From Coffea arabica (Eukaryota > Streptophyta > Magnoliopsida > Gentianales > Rubiaceae), in contig NC_092329.1 of the NCBI RefSeq assembly GCF_036785885.1, positions 7,254,001 through 7,318,000 on the forward strand: 64,000 nt of DNA, written 5' to 3'. Position numbers and translations under genes: made by a program. Numbering within the stretch: position 1 is the first letter of the stretch; each line of letters starts with the position of its first letter. Below are positions 1 through 10,546 of the stretch, piece by piece. Under the pieces are notes generated by a model that did no database searches, was not told the DNA's origin, and was given only the letters and a program-made list of their open reading frames with translations.

Positions 1-2152
1 TGTATGGTACTTCATCTGCTAATAATTGAAAAGCTCATATTAGCTCATGGTTTCATCAAAATTCAATAGGAAATTGTGCATGTCCTTGTGATATAGGTTG
101 ACTTGTAAACTGTTAACACAAAATATGAAAATTGTGACTGTAGCCTTTTTTTTTTTTTTTTTTTTGCAACAAAATAGAATTCATGCATATGTGTGTGCAT
201 AAATACTAATACACATATCAGTTGAATTTCAAAAGAAGAGTATTTCTACTTCATATGTGCTTATATGTATATTAATCAAACTTTAAAAGAACTATTCTAT
301 TTCTCTAATTTTGAAGTTGGGTCAAATTTTATACCCCTGAAACATTACATCAATGAAACCAAAACATTCTTTGGAATCACATATTCTAAAAAATCTTATT
401 GTAAAATTCATTTTATTGTAATTATCATCAACTAATTCCCTAACTTGATTTATTAAAATTTTCCAAAAAGTCAATGTATTTACAACAAGAAGTATAATGT
501 TCTTTCAAACACAACTATTCTTTGTTTGTGGTAAATTCTTGGATGGACCCAGTCTTTCACCTGGATATAGACCAAGTGGAATTAAACTGCTATGCTGCTC
601 CTAATTTTATTTCATTTTTATTTGTTTATTTTGATTTTGGAGATCTTTACAGGTGCATCTATCTTACACCAAATCTTACACCAGACCTTTCCAGGTAATT
701 GGACGTATATGAGCAAAAATAAAAATGGTTTTGTTGCTCTCCACTACAATTGCTGTTTCGATGAGTACCTGATCAATTATAAAGCCCATTGAAGAAAATA
801 AAAACTTGTATTTCAGCAATTTGTAGTTTTTTTTTTTGGTATACGGAAGGTCTCAAATCCGAAAACTCTCGTTTACGTTTTCATCCCTCGTAACACTCAA
901 TTCATCTCTCCCCTAGTAATTTGTAGGTTACTAGATAGTTTCTGAATTTTTTATTACTTGTCTGAGGCATAATGGTAGAAAATGCATTCAATGTGTGAGG
1001 CAAGGCAATCTCATTGTTGCCCTTTTGAATCTTAAACACCTAATTATGGTTTGGTAGGAAATTAAATTAGCAGGATCAGGTAATAAATTTTTAGGGGACA
1101 AAATCAAGAATTAAACCTTATTTTTGGTAAGGCAAAGATGACAAAATAAAGACAAAGTACAACGAAAAATGTGAAAATTTGATTTTATATCATTTTATTT
1201 GCTATCACTGTGAGGTGTTCAAAAGTGTGATTGAAACTTTTTCGATTTGTATGATAGTTAAAAGATATATTTTTTGTTTTCTTTGTCTTTAATTTCCTAT
1301 GTAAAATGTACAATGTTACCTTAGTTGCTATCTTAAAGTTATAGTAATAAAAAAAACTAAGAAATCATTTGTTTTTATACTATTTGTTATTTAAAAATAG
1401 TACTAATCATATGATAATGTAGACACTTTATTAGTATACTCTATTAGTTGTTTTTATACTCTATTAGTATACTTTACAAGAAAACTAATTGTTAGTTAGG
1501 TAAAGGACACTTTATCAGAATAAATTAAACAAAATAACAGAAAGAATTATTGATAACTATATTTCAAAAGACAAACATTTTCACTTAAAAGACAATTAAT
1601 GAGTTCTGTACCTTCAGTATTAGATTACAATAGATTGCAGTTCTTGTATTTTCTTTCAAGCCGAAACCAGTAATAAATAAATTTTATGAAAATTCAAGCC
1701 ATTTCCTTCCTTCCTTGTTAATTTTATCCATTAAAAGTGAAGTTACAAAAAATTTTGAGAATTTGATTCCCTTCTGTTCCCAATTTTCGTATCCATTTCT
1801 CACTTATCATCCAAATTGTATACTCAATCCATTATTCAATGGTGGACTTGTAAGAAGCAAAGCGTCAAGCTTTTAAATGCTTTTAAAGTTCAAGGATTTC
1901 ACCAAACTAACGAACAACATTATTGAATGTAACAACGCGGACGGTAATACATCAAAGATGGTGCTAAATTGTAAAATCTGGAACCATTTGACTTAAAAAA
2001 AATATAACTGAAGTTGTATTAACTGCATAACCAAATCAACGAATGAATTAATATATTCTTTAACCTATGAACTACAAATGATTTTTTTTTTTTTTTGGCC
2101 ATCCTCACATATCATAATTTCTATGTACAAGCCACACCTATAATTAAGAAGT
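1..2152. other. gene-free AT-rich stretch
   Basis: No coding region, RNA gene or element boundary is supported here. The stretch is AT-rich with homopolymer T runs (for example near 147-165 and 824-836). Short open frames such as 592-792 lack family resemblance and look fortuitous. The last part is the 3' flank of the EXO-like gene that ends at 2153. Confidence 0.6.
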
Positions 2153-3103
2153 TCAAACGAAAGTGGAACACGAATTTGAGGTGGGATCAAAAAGAGCAGG
2201 AAGCAAGTACTTCCTCCCGTTGACGCCATTGCAGTTGTAGCTAGCACCAGTTGCAGAGTCCACAAGCAAGTTCCCGGCATAGCCCGGATAAGCCCCTTTA
2301 GCATAAATTCCGGGACATGCCGATGCAGCCTCAAGTGGTGCAGTTGCTGGTCCCTGATAGTAGCCATTCCCAAAAGGGTTGGTGACAGTCCCGGCCAAAA
2401 GGCTAGCCAGATTGATCACCATTCCATCCATACCCACATCATTGTTTGGTGCAACCAACGGTGGGCTCTGTGGTCCGTAGAGGGGCTGGTGGAATGGCCA
2501 GGCACATTGACCCGGGCACTGAGTTTCTGAATTTCCAACCCAAATATAAGTAAACTTTTGAGCATTACTTTTGTTCTTCTGAACGATTGTAGTTTGTTTG
2601 GAAGGGAGAGAACCATGAGTCCCGCATTTGCTAGAGCAGAACCCTTCAACAGCTACGTCGGACGAAGTCAGGACTACATTGATGGCATTGACTTGGCCAT
2701 TCTTGGCAGCCAGCTGTTCAATTTGCTGCATTTTCAGGGGTTTGCCTAAAGAATATTTCTCGTCCAGAATTTGGGTGCCAAGTGCGAGCTCGACTGGATT
2801 CTTGGACTTGATCAGGCTGTAGTATTTATCAGTGGACTTGATCCAAGCTGCAACTGAGGGCTGGACTTGCGATTGGGGCGATGAGAGGGAGGTAATGAAA
2901 TCAGATATAACAGCTCTTTGGGATGGCTTGAATTGTCCATACCAAATGAGATTAATTGAGACTTTCCCAGTAAGGAGAGGGCCCTTGTGGTATTGAAAAA
3001 GCATATTTTCTTGGAGGAGGACTCTTCCAGCGAAAACAACATTGAAAACCAATGCAAGCATCAGCAGTTGCATTGTGATCTGAGAGAAAATCTTAGAGGC
3101 CAT
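2153..3103 (-). CDS. EXORDIUM-like (PHI-1 family) secreted protein, array copy 1
   Basis: Intronless gene, 316 residues, normal for the phosphate-induced protein 1 / EXORDIUM family (about 310-330). Known family role: extracellular proteins; Arabidopsis EXO promotes brassinosteroid-dependent cell expansion and EXL1 acts under carbon shortage; no catalytic activity is established. Seen: hydrophobic signal peptide over residues 1-25 ending before GRVL, the [11 protein letters not shown] and [14 protein letters not shown] blocks (residues 36-65), [19 protein letters not shown] (about 145-163), [44 protein letters not shown] and a C-terminal CSTFV. The chosen Met is the one directly before the signal peptide. 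Odd: the ASYNxNG motif has Cys (ASYNCNG) where copies 2-5 have Ala, giving seven instead of six cysteines after the signal peptide. The family call is secure; the individual role is unknown. Confidence 0.95.
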   Translation of the reverse strand: MASKIFSQITMQLLMLALVFNVVFAGRVLLQENMLFQYHKGPLLTGKVSINLIWYGQFKPSQRAVISDFITSLSSPQSQVQPSVAAWIKSTDKYYSLIKSKNPVELALGTQILDEKYSLGKPLKMQQIEQLAAKNGQVNAINVVLTSSDVAVEGFCSSKCGTHGSLPSKQTTIVQKNKSNAQKFTYIWVGNSETQCPGQCAWPFHQPLYGPQSPPLVAPNNDVGMDGMVINLASLLAGTVTNPFGNGYYQGPATAPLEAASACPGIYAKGAYPGYAGNLLVDSATGASYNCNGVNGRKYLLPALFDPTSNSCSTFV

Positions 3104-3545
3104 GTTTTAAACTTGGAGGAGACTCACAAAAAAAAAAACTTTGATGCTGAACGAGGATTTGTATTAATGAAAGATCGGGGTTAGAGGTACTAGTGAAAGT
3201 AGGTGTTTGTTGTTGCGAAGTTGTTGGATTGGGAGGCATTTATATAGTAGCAGCAGCTAGCGGTGGAGTATGAAAAAAGCCAGAAGGAAGGGTCGAAGAA
3301 ACTGAGGAAAGTGAATTGTTGTGGACTGTCAAGCACCTGAAATTGTGAGAAAAGATCCAACCTTCCTTTGACGCGTTACATTTTAACGATATCCTGTTGG
3401 CAAGTTTTCAATGGTCTCTCCAACCGACCAGCGGCTGGGCGTTGATCATGGCCATTTGACCACAAAAAAAGGTGCTCAAGTGGTTTCTGATTTCCTCTAC
3501 TCTACTCTACTGGCCAGTTGAGATGTGAGGATGGGTGATCCAATT
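3104..3545 (-). promoter_or_regulatory. promoter region of EXO-like copy 1
   Basis: A TATA box (CTATATAAA on the minus strand, 3239-3247) lies about 140 bp upstream of the start codon. The segment 3269-3545 has a recognisable relative at about 4410-4700, where no coding sequence follows. It is therefore a duplicated promoter block, which helps to define the promoter's extent. Confidence 0.6.
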
Positions 3546-3560
3546 CCAGGGAACGACGTT

Positions 3561-4330
3561 TTGGATTAAGGAAAAAGTGCACTCATCAAAGTCAAAATTC
3601 AATATCTTTAATAATCTGAGTATTAGATAATACACACCCATACGTGGGTTCATGGAAATTCCTTTTCCAGCTTCCAAGTTCCTAGGTTCAATGTTGTTTC
3701 GGGTTTCTTTCAAAAAAAAAAAGAAAAGAAATGTTGTTGTTCCTTACAAAATTATTTCGGGCTAACATCGTAACAAAATCATTGACAAAAGAAAATATCC
3801 AAAATTTTGTGCAAAGAAATACTGAAGAAAAATATCAAATTTTGCTCGTAAAATTAAGGTATTAATTTTTAGATTTTTTAAAGTTTGATAGTGTAACTTA
3901 CAAAAAAAAAAAGGTGTGATAATATGGCCTATTTTATTATTGCTAATAGGGAGTACCTCCATTCCTTCTCTCTCTCTCTCTTTTATTATAATTTCAAGTC
4001 CTTTAAAGTAGAATTTGTTTGGATTGCTTGTTTCCGTCGAAAAATATTATCATTTTCCGTGATCACATTTCCCTATCACCTTTGTCCCTCACATATATCA
4101 AATCGCTACAGTAATTTTTCCATGAAAAATAACGGAAAATGCAATCCAAACACAACCGTAATTTCTTTATTCTTGTGACCTTAACTATTTTCAAGCATCA
4201 AGATACTTTTTAGCATTTTATATGAAGCGTTGACGGACATGGGTTCAAAATATGGGTGGTATTGGCAAGCATAATATTTGCGACAACAGGAAAACCAAGT
4301 GAAATTGTCAGAGAGATCTCTCAGATTATC
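3561..4330. other. gene-free stretch with a small MITE-like repeat
   Basis: No gene is seen. Within it, 4017-4151 (135 bp) is bounded by the inverted ends GTTTGGATTGC and GCAATCCAAAC. It carries an internal motif 'tatatcaaatcNNtacagta' that recurs near 29820, 30080, 62450 and 62705, so it belongs to a dispersed short repeat family. No clear target duplication was found. Confidence 0.5.
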
Positions 4331-4375
4331 CCTAATTTCTATATACAAGCTAAACCTTACAAATTACAATAAGGT

Positions 4376-4700
4376 TCAAACCAAAGTGGAACAAGAATTA
4401 GAAACTGTGGAGTGTGGAAGAAAAGCAAGAGAGAAGGGTCGGGGAAACTGAGGAAAGCGAATAGCTGTGGACACCACACCTGAAATTGTGAGAAAAGATC
4501 CACCAGTTTTCTTTTCTCGACGCGTTACTTTTTAATGGTTTCTTGTTGGCAAGAAACCGACCAGCAGCTGAATGCTGAGCTGATCATGGCTATGATTTTG
4601 ACCCCAAAATAAAAGAGCTCAAGAAGTGTTTTCTGATTTCTCCATCTCCACTCCACTGGCATGTGAATATGTGATGTTGGCTAATCCAATTTGGGAAAAA
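4376..4700 (-). pseudogene. EXO-like ghost: last codons fused to an EXO promoter
   Basis: Reading the minus strand, 4376-4399 encodes N-S-C-S-T-L-V and a stop, the exact C-terminus of the EXO-like copies, preceded by similar 3'-flank sequence (4340-4375). Directly upstream, 4410-4700 is not coding. It matches the promoter of copy 1 (3269-3545), including the 'cacctgaaattgtgagaaaa' stretch and the 'acgcgttac' motif. Nearly the whole coding sequence is therefore missing, as if an internal deletion joined the gene's last eight codons to its promoter. This is a host gene remnant, not expected to be expressed as protein. Confidence 0.8.
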
Positions 4701-4889
4701 AAAAAAAAAGACGTACTATTTGATTTGGGGGAAAGTCAAGTTATTAAAGTCAAAATCCTTTTTCTTTTATTATTTAAAAAATCTTCCAAGCTCGTAGGTT
4801 CAACTTTGTTCCTTGTTTTGTAGTATTCTCGTTTTCTTTAATAATTAGATGACCCTCGGACGTCAACCAGAAATTTGTTTTAGAATACA

Positions 4890-5245
4890 AATCATCATAT
4901 ATATGCAGGATGTCTTAATAGTAGTATATGATCCAGACAGGGCTAATGATCGTTTGCTATTGATTAACTTACCTAAACCAACTGCGTATACATAGCTTAC
5001 ATCTCGTTGTCCCTCCCATGGTCTGTGCCAAACTAGAGACGGGCTTCTGCAATGTGCAGTGGATGAAGATGATTTTTCAGAATTTGCAATATCTATTCTT
5101 CCTAGAACACTAGCACCATATGATGAAGTGGCTAGGCCAGAAGAGTGGATTCTTACGTACCATGCGGATCTAAATATGCTGTATTTGACGATGGGACAGT
5201 CAGAGTGTAGCCTCTTGGACCATTATTTGCACAAAGTTCGCTAGG
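4890..5245 (+). pseudogene. F-box protein C-terminal fragment
   Basis: Two plus-strand pieces in different frames resemble the C-terminal F-box-associated region of the At5g07610-like family. One reads VVYDPDRANDRLLLINLP (about 4910-4980). The other, from about 5040, contains LLQCAVDEDDFSEFAISIL and EEWILTYHADLNMLYLTMG, the usual C-terminal 'W...Y..DL' pattern. The N-terminal F-box is absent and the frame is broken between the pieces, so this is a remnant. It shares the LQCAVD block with the fragment at 18.74-19.29 kb. Confidence 0.65.
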
Positions 5246-6171
5246 CTTTCCTCTGAATCCACTACTTATTGCTTGTACTTGTTATTTTGGAGCATTGGAA
5301 GCTCTACTTTTGTTTTCTTCTTTCCCTTGCTGATGCATTCAATAATATTGTGGTAAAATCATCTTTTACTTGTTAATCAAATGATACATATTCTAAGTAA
5401 GAACGCTTTGGATGTTTCAATTTTCTGAGTTTGTTGCCTGTTTCAAGAATTTATTAAAATTCATTCAGGTAATGAGAGCCAAATTTTAACTACGTCTGCA
5501 AAGGCATTGCTGGGATTCAAGAATAGAAGTAGCAATCACTGTCGTTGCCATAAGTTTTACACGGAATGGAAACACTACAGCGGTGTGTCTTCATTGCTTT
5601 GGGTCCCTCTTGTCATTCCTTCATACCCTTTTTTAATTTTTAGTTCATCATTATGTTAGTTTAGGCCTTGATAATGTCGCTTAAAATCAGTAAAATCAAG
5701 TGCTATACACACGGCACGCATATGCATTTACATCCTCTCGATAAGACCATTGATCTGATTGATGTGCAGTATTAAATTTATTTTGGAGATGCTGTTATCT
5801 GCTTTTGTTGTTAATCATACATGATGGTTTTGTTCTTCATTTGCTGAAAAGGTTACTGGTAATCAATTAATGTCCAGCTTTGAAGAGTTCACAATTATTT
5901 GCATTTTCAAACGCCATAGACTGATCACATTAAAAATGTATACGCAACATTTGACTATGAAAATCTGTCATCAAAATTCTCGCACAGGTTTATGTGCTGA
6001 GGCCTAGATGACTGAAAATATGCAAACGAAACTCTCATAATAGTATAATTATTAACTGCATAATCTCAAATCAATGAATGAAATACCATCATATACGCAT
6101 GTACATTCCATTTTCTGTCCTCACTAGCCAAATTGTATATACTTACGAGATTACTGAACTACCACGAATTC
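5246..6171. other. gene-free stretch
   Basis: AT-rich spacer between the F-box remnant and the 3' end of EXO-like copy 2. No element boundaries, RNA genes or coding regions could be supported. Confidence 0.5.
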
Positions 6172-7119
6172 TTAAACCAAAGTGGAACACGAATTGCTAG
6201 TAGGATCATAAAGGGCAGGAAGCAGGTATTTCCTGCTATTTACACCATTTGCGTTGTAGCTGGCACCAGTTGCAGAATCCACGAGCAAGTTCCCAGCATA
6301 GCCCGGATAGGCCCCTTTAGCATAAATTCCAGGACAGGCTGATGCAGCCTCAAGAGGTGCAGTTGCTGGTCCTTGATAGTAGCCATTTCCAAAAGGGTTG
6401 GTGACCGTCCCGGCCAAAAGGCTAGCCAGGTTGATCACCATTCCATCCATACCCACGTCATTGTTTGGTGCAACCAATGGTGGGCTTTGTGGTCCATAGA
6501 GGGGCTGGTGGAATGGCCAGGCACATTGACCCGGGCACTGAGTTTCTGAGTTCCCAACCCAAATATAAGCAAACTTTTGATTGTTGCTGCCCTTTGCAAC
6601 AGTGCTTTTTGAATGTAGAGAACCATGAGTCCCACATTTGCTTGTACAAAACCCTTCAACTGCTACATCTGATGAAGTCAAGACAACATTGATGGCGTTC
6701 AATTGATCACCCTTTGCTGCCAGTTGTTCGATCTGCTGCATTTTGAGGGATTTGCCTAGAGAGTATTGTTCATCCAGAATTTGGCTGCCAGCTACGAGCT
6801 TGACTGAATTCGTGGCCTTGATCAGGTTGTAGTATTTCTGCGTGGAACTAAACCAGGTTGCCACTGAGGGCTGGACTTGAGACCTTGGAGATGACAGCGC
6901 GGTAATGAAATCAGATACAATAGCTCTTTGGGATGGCCTGAAATTTCCATACCAAATTAGATTAATGGTAATCTTTCCCATGAGTAGAGGACCTTTGTGA
7001 TACTGAAAAAGCATAGTTTCTTGTTCCTGGAGAACTCTTCCCGCAATAACAAGATTGAGAGACATTGCTAGGAGAAGGAATTGCAGGGTGATTTTGGAGG
7101 GAACACTAACACTGGCCAT
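6172..7119 (-). CDS. EXORDIUM-like (PHI-1 family) secreted protein, array copy 2
   Basis: Intronless, 315 residues from the chosen start at 7119. An in-frame Met 15 codons further upstream (7164) is open, but the MASVSVPSK start aligns with copy 1 and leads straight into the signal peptide (about residues 1-26, ending before GRVL). The family blocks are complete: [76 protein letters not shown] run of 105 residues beginning [10 protein letters not shown] is identical to copy 1 although the DNA differs at about 19 silent positions, which indicates strong purifying selection. Six cysteines follow the signal peptide. Predicted apoplastic; specific function unknown. Confidence 0.95.
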   Translation of the reverse strand: MASVSVPSKITLQFLLLAMSLNLVIAGRVLQEQETMLFQYHKGPLLMGKITINLIWYGNFRPSQRAIVSDFITALSSPRSQVQPSVATWFSSTQKYYNLIKATNSVKLVAGSQILDEQYSLGKSLKMQQIEQLAAKGDQLNAINVVLTSSDVAVEGFCTSKCGTHGSLHSKSTVAKGSNNQKFAYIWVGNSETQCPGQCAWPFHQPLYGPQSPPLVAPNNDVGMDGMVINLASLLAGTVTNPFGNGYYQGPATAPLEAASACPGIYAKGAYPGYAGNLLVDSATGASYNANGVNSRKYLLPALYDPTSNSCSTLV

Positions 7120-7244
7120 AATATATGATTGAAATTGGATATTAGCAAGTGAGATGTTGAACAAAAGTTTTTGAAGTATTCTGGAAGAGGAGATGAGGAA
7201 TTGGTTTTGTGGTTTGGTGTGAAGAACTTAAGGGATGGGGTGAT

Positions 7245-7255
7245 GTTTATATACC
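7245..7255 (-). promoter_or_regulatory. TATA box of EXO-like copy 2
   Basis: GGTATATAAAC on the minus strand, about 130 bp upstream of the chosen start codon. This is the same spacing as in copies 1 and 3, and supports the 7119 start over an upstream one. Confidence 0.6.
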
Positions 7256-8149
7256 AAGAGTTTGCTGGGAGCTGAGAAGGGTCCAGGAAAGGGTGAAAAT
7301 GTTGAAGCACATCCTCAAGTTGCGAGAAAACACTAACGAGCCAGCTTTTGCAACACGGTTTTCATAAAGGGCAGCTGTGACTATAAGAGACGCTCAAAGG
7401 CTCCAGTCGACCCCAGCTGAGATGGCCTTTGACTAAGAGAAAGAAACATTTTAAGGGGATGGGCTTTTAGGCAATACTTATAATATTCTTCACTTGGACT
7501 ATAGCATGTTTCTCTACACTTGATTGACTAAAAGAAGCCCTTCAACTTTCACGTAGAAAGCTCAAATAAAAAAAATTAATGCCCTAAAAACAACTGTTGT
7601 ACGAGCAACTAAGCAAGTTGTAATCCACCCATAGCCTAGAATTTGGCTGTGACTGAATTAACAGTTTTCATTCCCCAAAATCCACTGGCCTTGATGGTTC
7701 CTGAGAACACCTGGAGCTTAGTAGAAGACTGACATGTTTGTCGACAGACTACCACCTACCAACTTCCAACACAAAACAAAAAGAAAAAGAAAAGGTCAAA
7801 AGGGCACTTCATATAATATTATACAGTATGGGCCTGCCTCCAATCTAATGATTGAGCGCTGTTAGACTTCAATGTTTGTCGATATGTGGAATCTTCAAAT
7901 GCTAGTTCTCCAAGGTCGGTTTTATGGACTGTAGTCGGCTCCCATCTCTATTGACAAATTCACAGGGATTAAGCAAAAAGACTCCAACTTTATACAGGGA
8001 AGCAAATTTCAGCATTACTTTTCCTGTAATGCCAATACAGCAGAAGTACAAATTAATGCCTTGGTAAATACTTGTCAATTTAATTTTCGTGTACATGGGA
8101 GGCAAAAGAAGCAACGGTAAAGGCTGCCAGCAACAGCCAAGACAACTTG
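7256..8149. other. upstream region of EXO-like copy 2, gene-free
   Basis: Promoter-distal sequence without a supported gene. Frames open around 7902-8330 on the minus strand overlap the F-box remnant on the opposite strand and look like shadows. Confidence 0.45.
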
Positions 8150-8790
8150 CCTGATGATTGATTATCTCAATTCTATTCCTATGCCCTCTAAAATTTGTTG
8201 TCAGATTCAAGTGCATCTCCAAAACATGGGGTCGCATCCTCCCGGGGATCTTTGTTTTGCCGGGCTTACATCTCCTGGCAAAAGAAATCAGGGGTTCCAA
8301 TTTCCCTTCCTGCGCGTGACATTGTCCCAAGGAGATCCTGTCGATTTCGTTTGGGATATTGCGTTTCTGCCCACCAATAGTATCCAGAGAAGAGATGATC
8401 TCTTTGTAACTAGACTTGATTTTTGCCAGGATATTCCGTCGGCTTCGATGTCCGTCAAATGGTCTTGTTCTTTGCGGGAACTATCTAGATTTCCACGTCT
8501 TTAATCCCATCTTGAGGCAATCGTTTTCACTTCGAACACCCTGCTTCTTAAACTCGTATGGCGAAAATGGAAGTGCTCAATATTATTTTGCAGTATCAGC
8601 TTCTCCTGGATTTCTTCCTCCCAGCCAATATCCTGAGAATGTTTCCTTGCTCCCTAAACCCTGTTTCGGTATTGGCTACCCATCAAGCTGCTAGAGAAGT
8701 ATACTAGAATTTCAGACGCATCTCCTGGATTACTTTCCAGCGAATTTTGATAATGATTTCAAGGTGGTTGTGCCCATTGCACAAACAAAA
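8150..8790 (+). pseudogene. F-box protein fragment (middle region)
   Basis: Plus-strand pieces in more than one frame resemble an F-box protein. FKCISKTWGRILPGIFV (about 8206-8256) is like the end of an F-box helix region. SNGLVLCGNYLDFHVFNP followed by ILRQSF (about 8454-8530) matches the usual 'S.NGL.......NP.T.Q...LP' core of F-box-associated domains. Further weak matches, such as FPANFDNDFKVVVP, reach about 8785. No continuous frame covers the whole, so it is broken. It is related in layout to the fragment at 18.74-19.29 kb. Confidence 0.6.
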
Positions 8791-9448
8791 ATTCGTTCTG
8801 ACAATTGTAATTTTGAATTCTTCAAATACGGGACTTTGGGAAGGATTGAAACTTTTTGCAATTGACAACTTTTGAATTGAACCTCATATGCTCTCCCCTA
8901 AATTTTATAAAATTTTCTTTTACTCTCGTATTTCCTCCCTAAAAATATAAAATTTATTCACTATCCTATTTGAAAAGTGAAAAAAAAAAAAACCGCTTGA
9001 ACGGATAAGAATGTGAAGGCTTTTGAAACTAAGCACAAATGAGATAAGAATAACCTGTCTAATTTTTCTTCTGTATAACAAGAATTAAAACTTAAGTCAT
9101 ATACGTTAGTTCAATTTTCTTCTTTATACGCATGTTTATTATTCACAGCCATTGGTTGCAGTTGAGAGCAGGAAATGATAGCTAACCAAATAAAACAATT
9201 AAACCATCAATCTTTCGTCATTTTCTATCAAGAGCTACTTGAAAATGGAAGTTGCGGAATCCCGAACTATTGTAAATATGCTATACGAAGAAATTATTAT
9301 TAAAGTAATGAACCAAGCTATTTCTCTACATAGTTTACAATACCATATACATTTTTTTTAATATAAAACAATACCATGAATATTCTATCAATACTAGAAT
9401 ATATCATCAAACTAAGAAAGCACAGGCACAGCCCACTTCCCTAAAGGC
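8791..9448. other. gene-free stretch
   Basis: AT-rich spacer and 3' flank of EXO-like copy 3. I see no supported element. Confidence 0.5.
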
Positions 9449-10408
9449 CTAAACTAAAGTTGAACAGGTAGAAGTGGAAGGATCATATAATGCAGGAAGG
9501 AGATACTTTCTTCCATTGGTACCATGTGCATTGTAGCTTGCACCACTGGTAAGGTCTACCAACAAATCTCCAGCATAACCTGGGTAAGCCCCCTTGCCAT
9601 AAATCCCAGTACAAGCTGAGGCAGCTTCAAGTGGTGCATCAGCTGGTCCCTGATAATAACCATTTCCAAAAGGATTGGTTATAGTCCCGGCCAAGAGACT
9701 AGCTAAGTTGATCACCATTCCATCCAATCCTACATCATTGTTGGGTGCCACTAAAGGTGGGTTCTGTGGTCCATAAATTGGCTGATGGAATGGCCAGGCA
9801 CATTGACCTGGGCATTGAGTCTCTGAGTTTCCAACCCAAATGTAAGCGAACCTTGGGCTCTTGCCTTTGACAGTGGAGGTCTTCGAACGGAGAGAACCAT
9901 GTGTCCCACATTTGCTAGAGCAAAATCCTTCAACTGCCACGTCCATTGAAGTCAAGACAACATTGATGGCATTCATTTGATCACCCTTTGCTGCTAACTG
10001 TTCAATTTGCTGCACTTTGAGGGATTTTCCCAAAGGGTAGTCTTGAAAAGAGATTTGGTGACCCAAAAAGAGTTGGAATGAAGAAGATTTCTTGGATTTG
10101 ATTGCTGTGTAATACTTGTCAATGTTCTTGAACCACATTGCTACAGAAGGCTGGACTTGAGGTTGTGGTAATGAAATTAGAGAGGTGATGAAATCGGCTA
10201 TGATGGCCTTTTGGGATGACTTGAATTGGCCATACCAAATAAGATTGATGGAGATTTTTCCATGAAGGAGAGGACCATTATGGTATTGGAAAAGCACAAT
10301 ATCTTGTTCCTTACCATTCAGTACCCTCCCTGCTGAAGCTACACTGAGAAAGGCCAGTGCCAACAATACTTGCATTAGCACTCTGGTTTGGATGTTTGTA
10401 TAGGCCAT
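9449..10408 (-). CDS. EXORDIUM-like (PHI-1 family) secreted protein, array copy 3
   Basis: Intronless, 319 residues from the chosen Met at 10408. An in-frame Met five codons upstream (10423) is possible, but MAYTN aligns with the MAYTG start of copy 4. Signal peptide about residues 1-27, ending before GRVL. Family blocks: [95 protein letters not shown] lysine/serine-rich insert ([13 protein letters not shown]) between the first and middle blocks is shared with copy 4 but not with copies 1-2, so copies 3 and 4 form a sub-pair. Predicted secreted to the apoplast; substrate or partner unknown. Confidence 0.95.
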   Translation of the reverse strand: MAYTNIQTRVLMQVLLALAFLSVASAGRVLNGKEQDIVLFQYHNGPLLHGKISINLIWYGQFKSSQKAIIADFITSLISLPQPQVQPSVAMWFKNIDKYYTAIKSKKSSSFQLFLGHQISFQDYPLGKSLKVQQIEQLAAKGDQMNAINVVLTSMDVAVEGFCSSKCGTHGSLRSKTSTVKGKSPRFAYIWVGNSETQCPGQCAWPFHQPIYGPQNPPLVAPNNDVGLDGMVINLASLLAGTITNPFGNGYYQGPADAPLEAASACTGIYGKGAYPGYAGDLLVDLTSGASYNAHGTNGRKYLLPALYDPSTSTCSTLV

Positions 10409-10538
10409 AAGTAATTTCTGCAATTCAAACCCTGCTAGACCAATATGGAAACCTTATAGGAGTTGAAAGAGATAAAATTTGTGTAATTTGCTTTCTGAGG
10501 TAGAAGTTGATATGAATTGGGATGTGGCCATTAGGCCC

Positions 10539-10546
10539 TTATATAG
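10539..10546 (-). promoter_or_regulatory. TATA box of EXO-like copy 3
   Basis: CTATATAA on the minus strand, about 130 bp upstream of the start codon at 10408. The spacing matches the other array members. Confidence 0.55.

Noticed and set aside
7120-7164. Upstream Met for EXO-like copy 2
   Set aside because: The 15 extra residues are absent from the paralogues and would bury the signal peptide.
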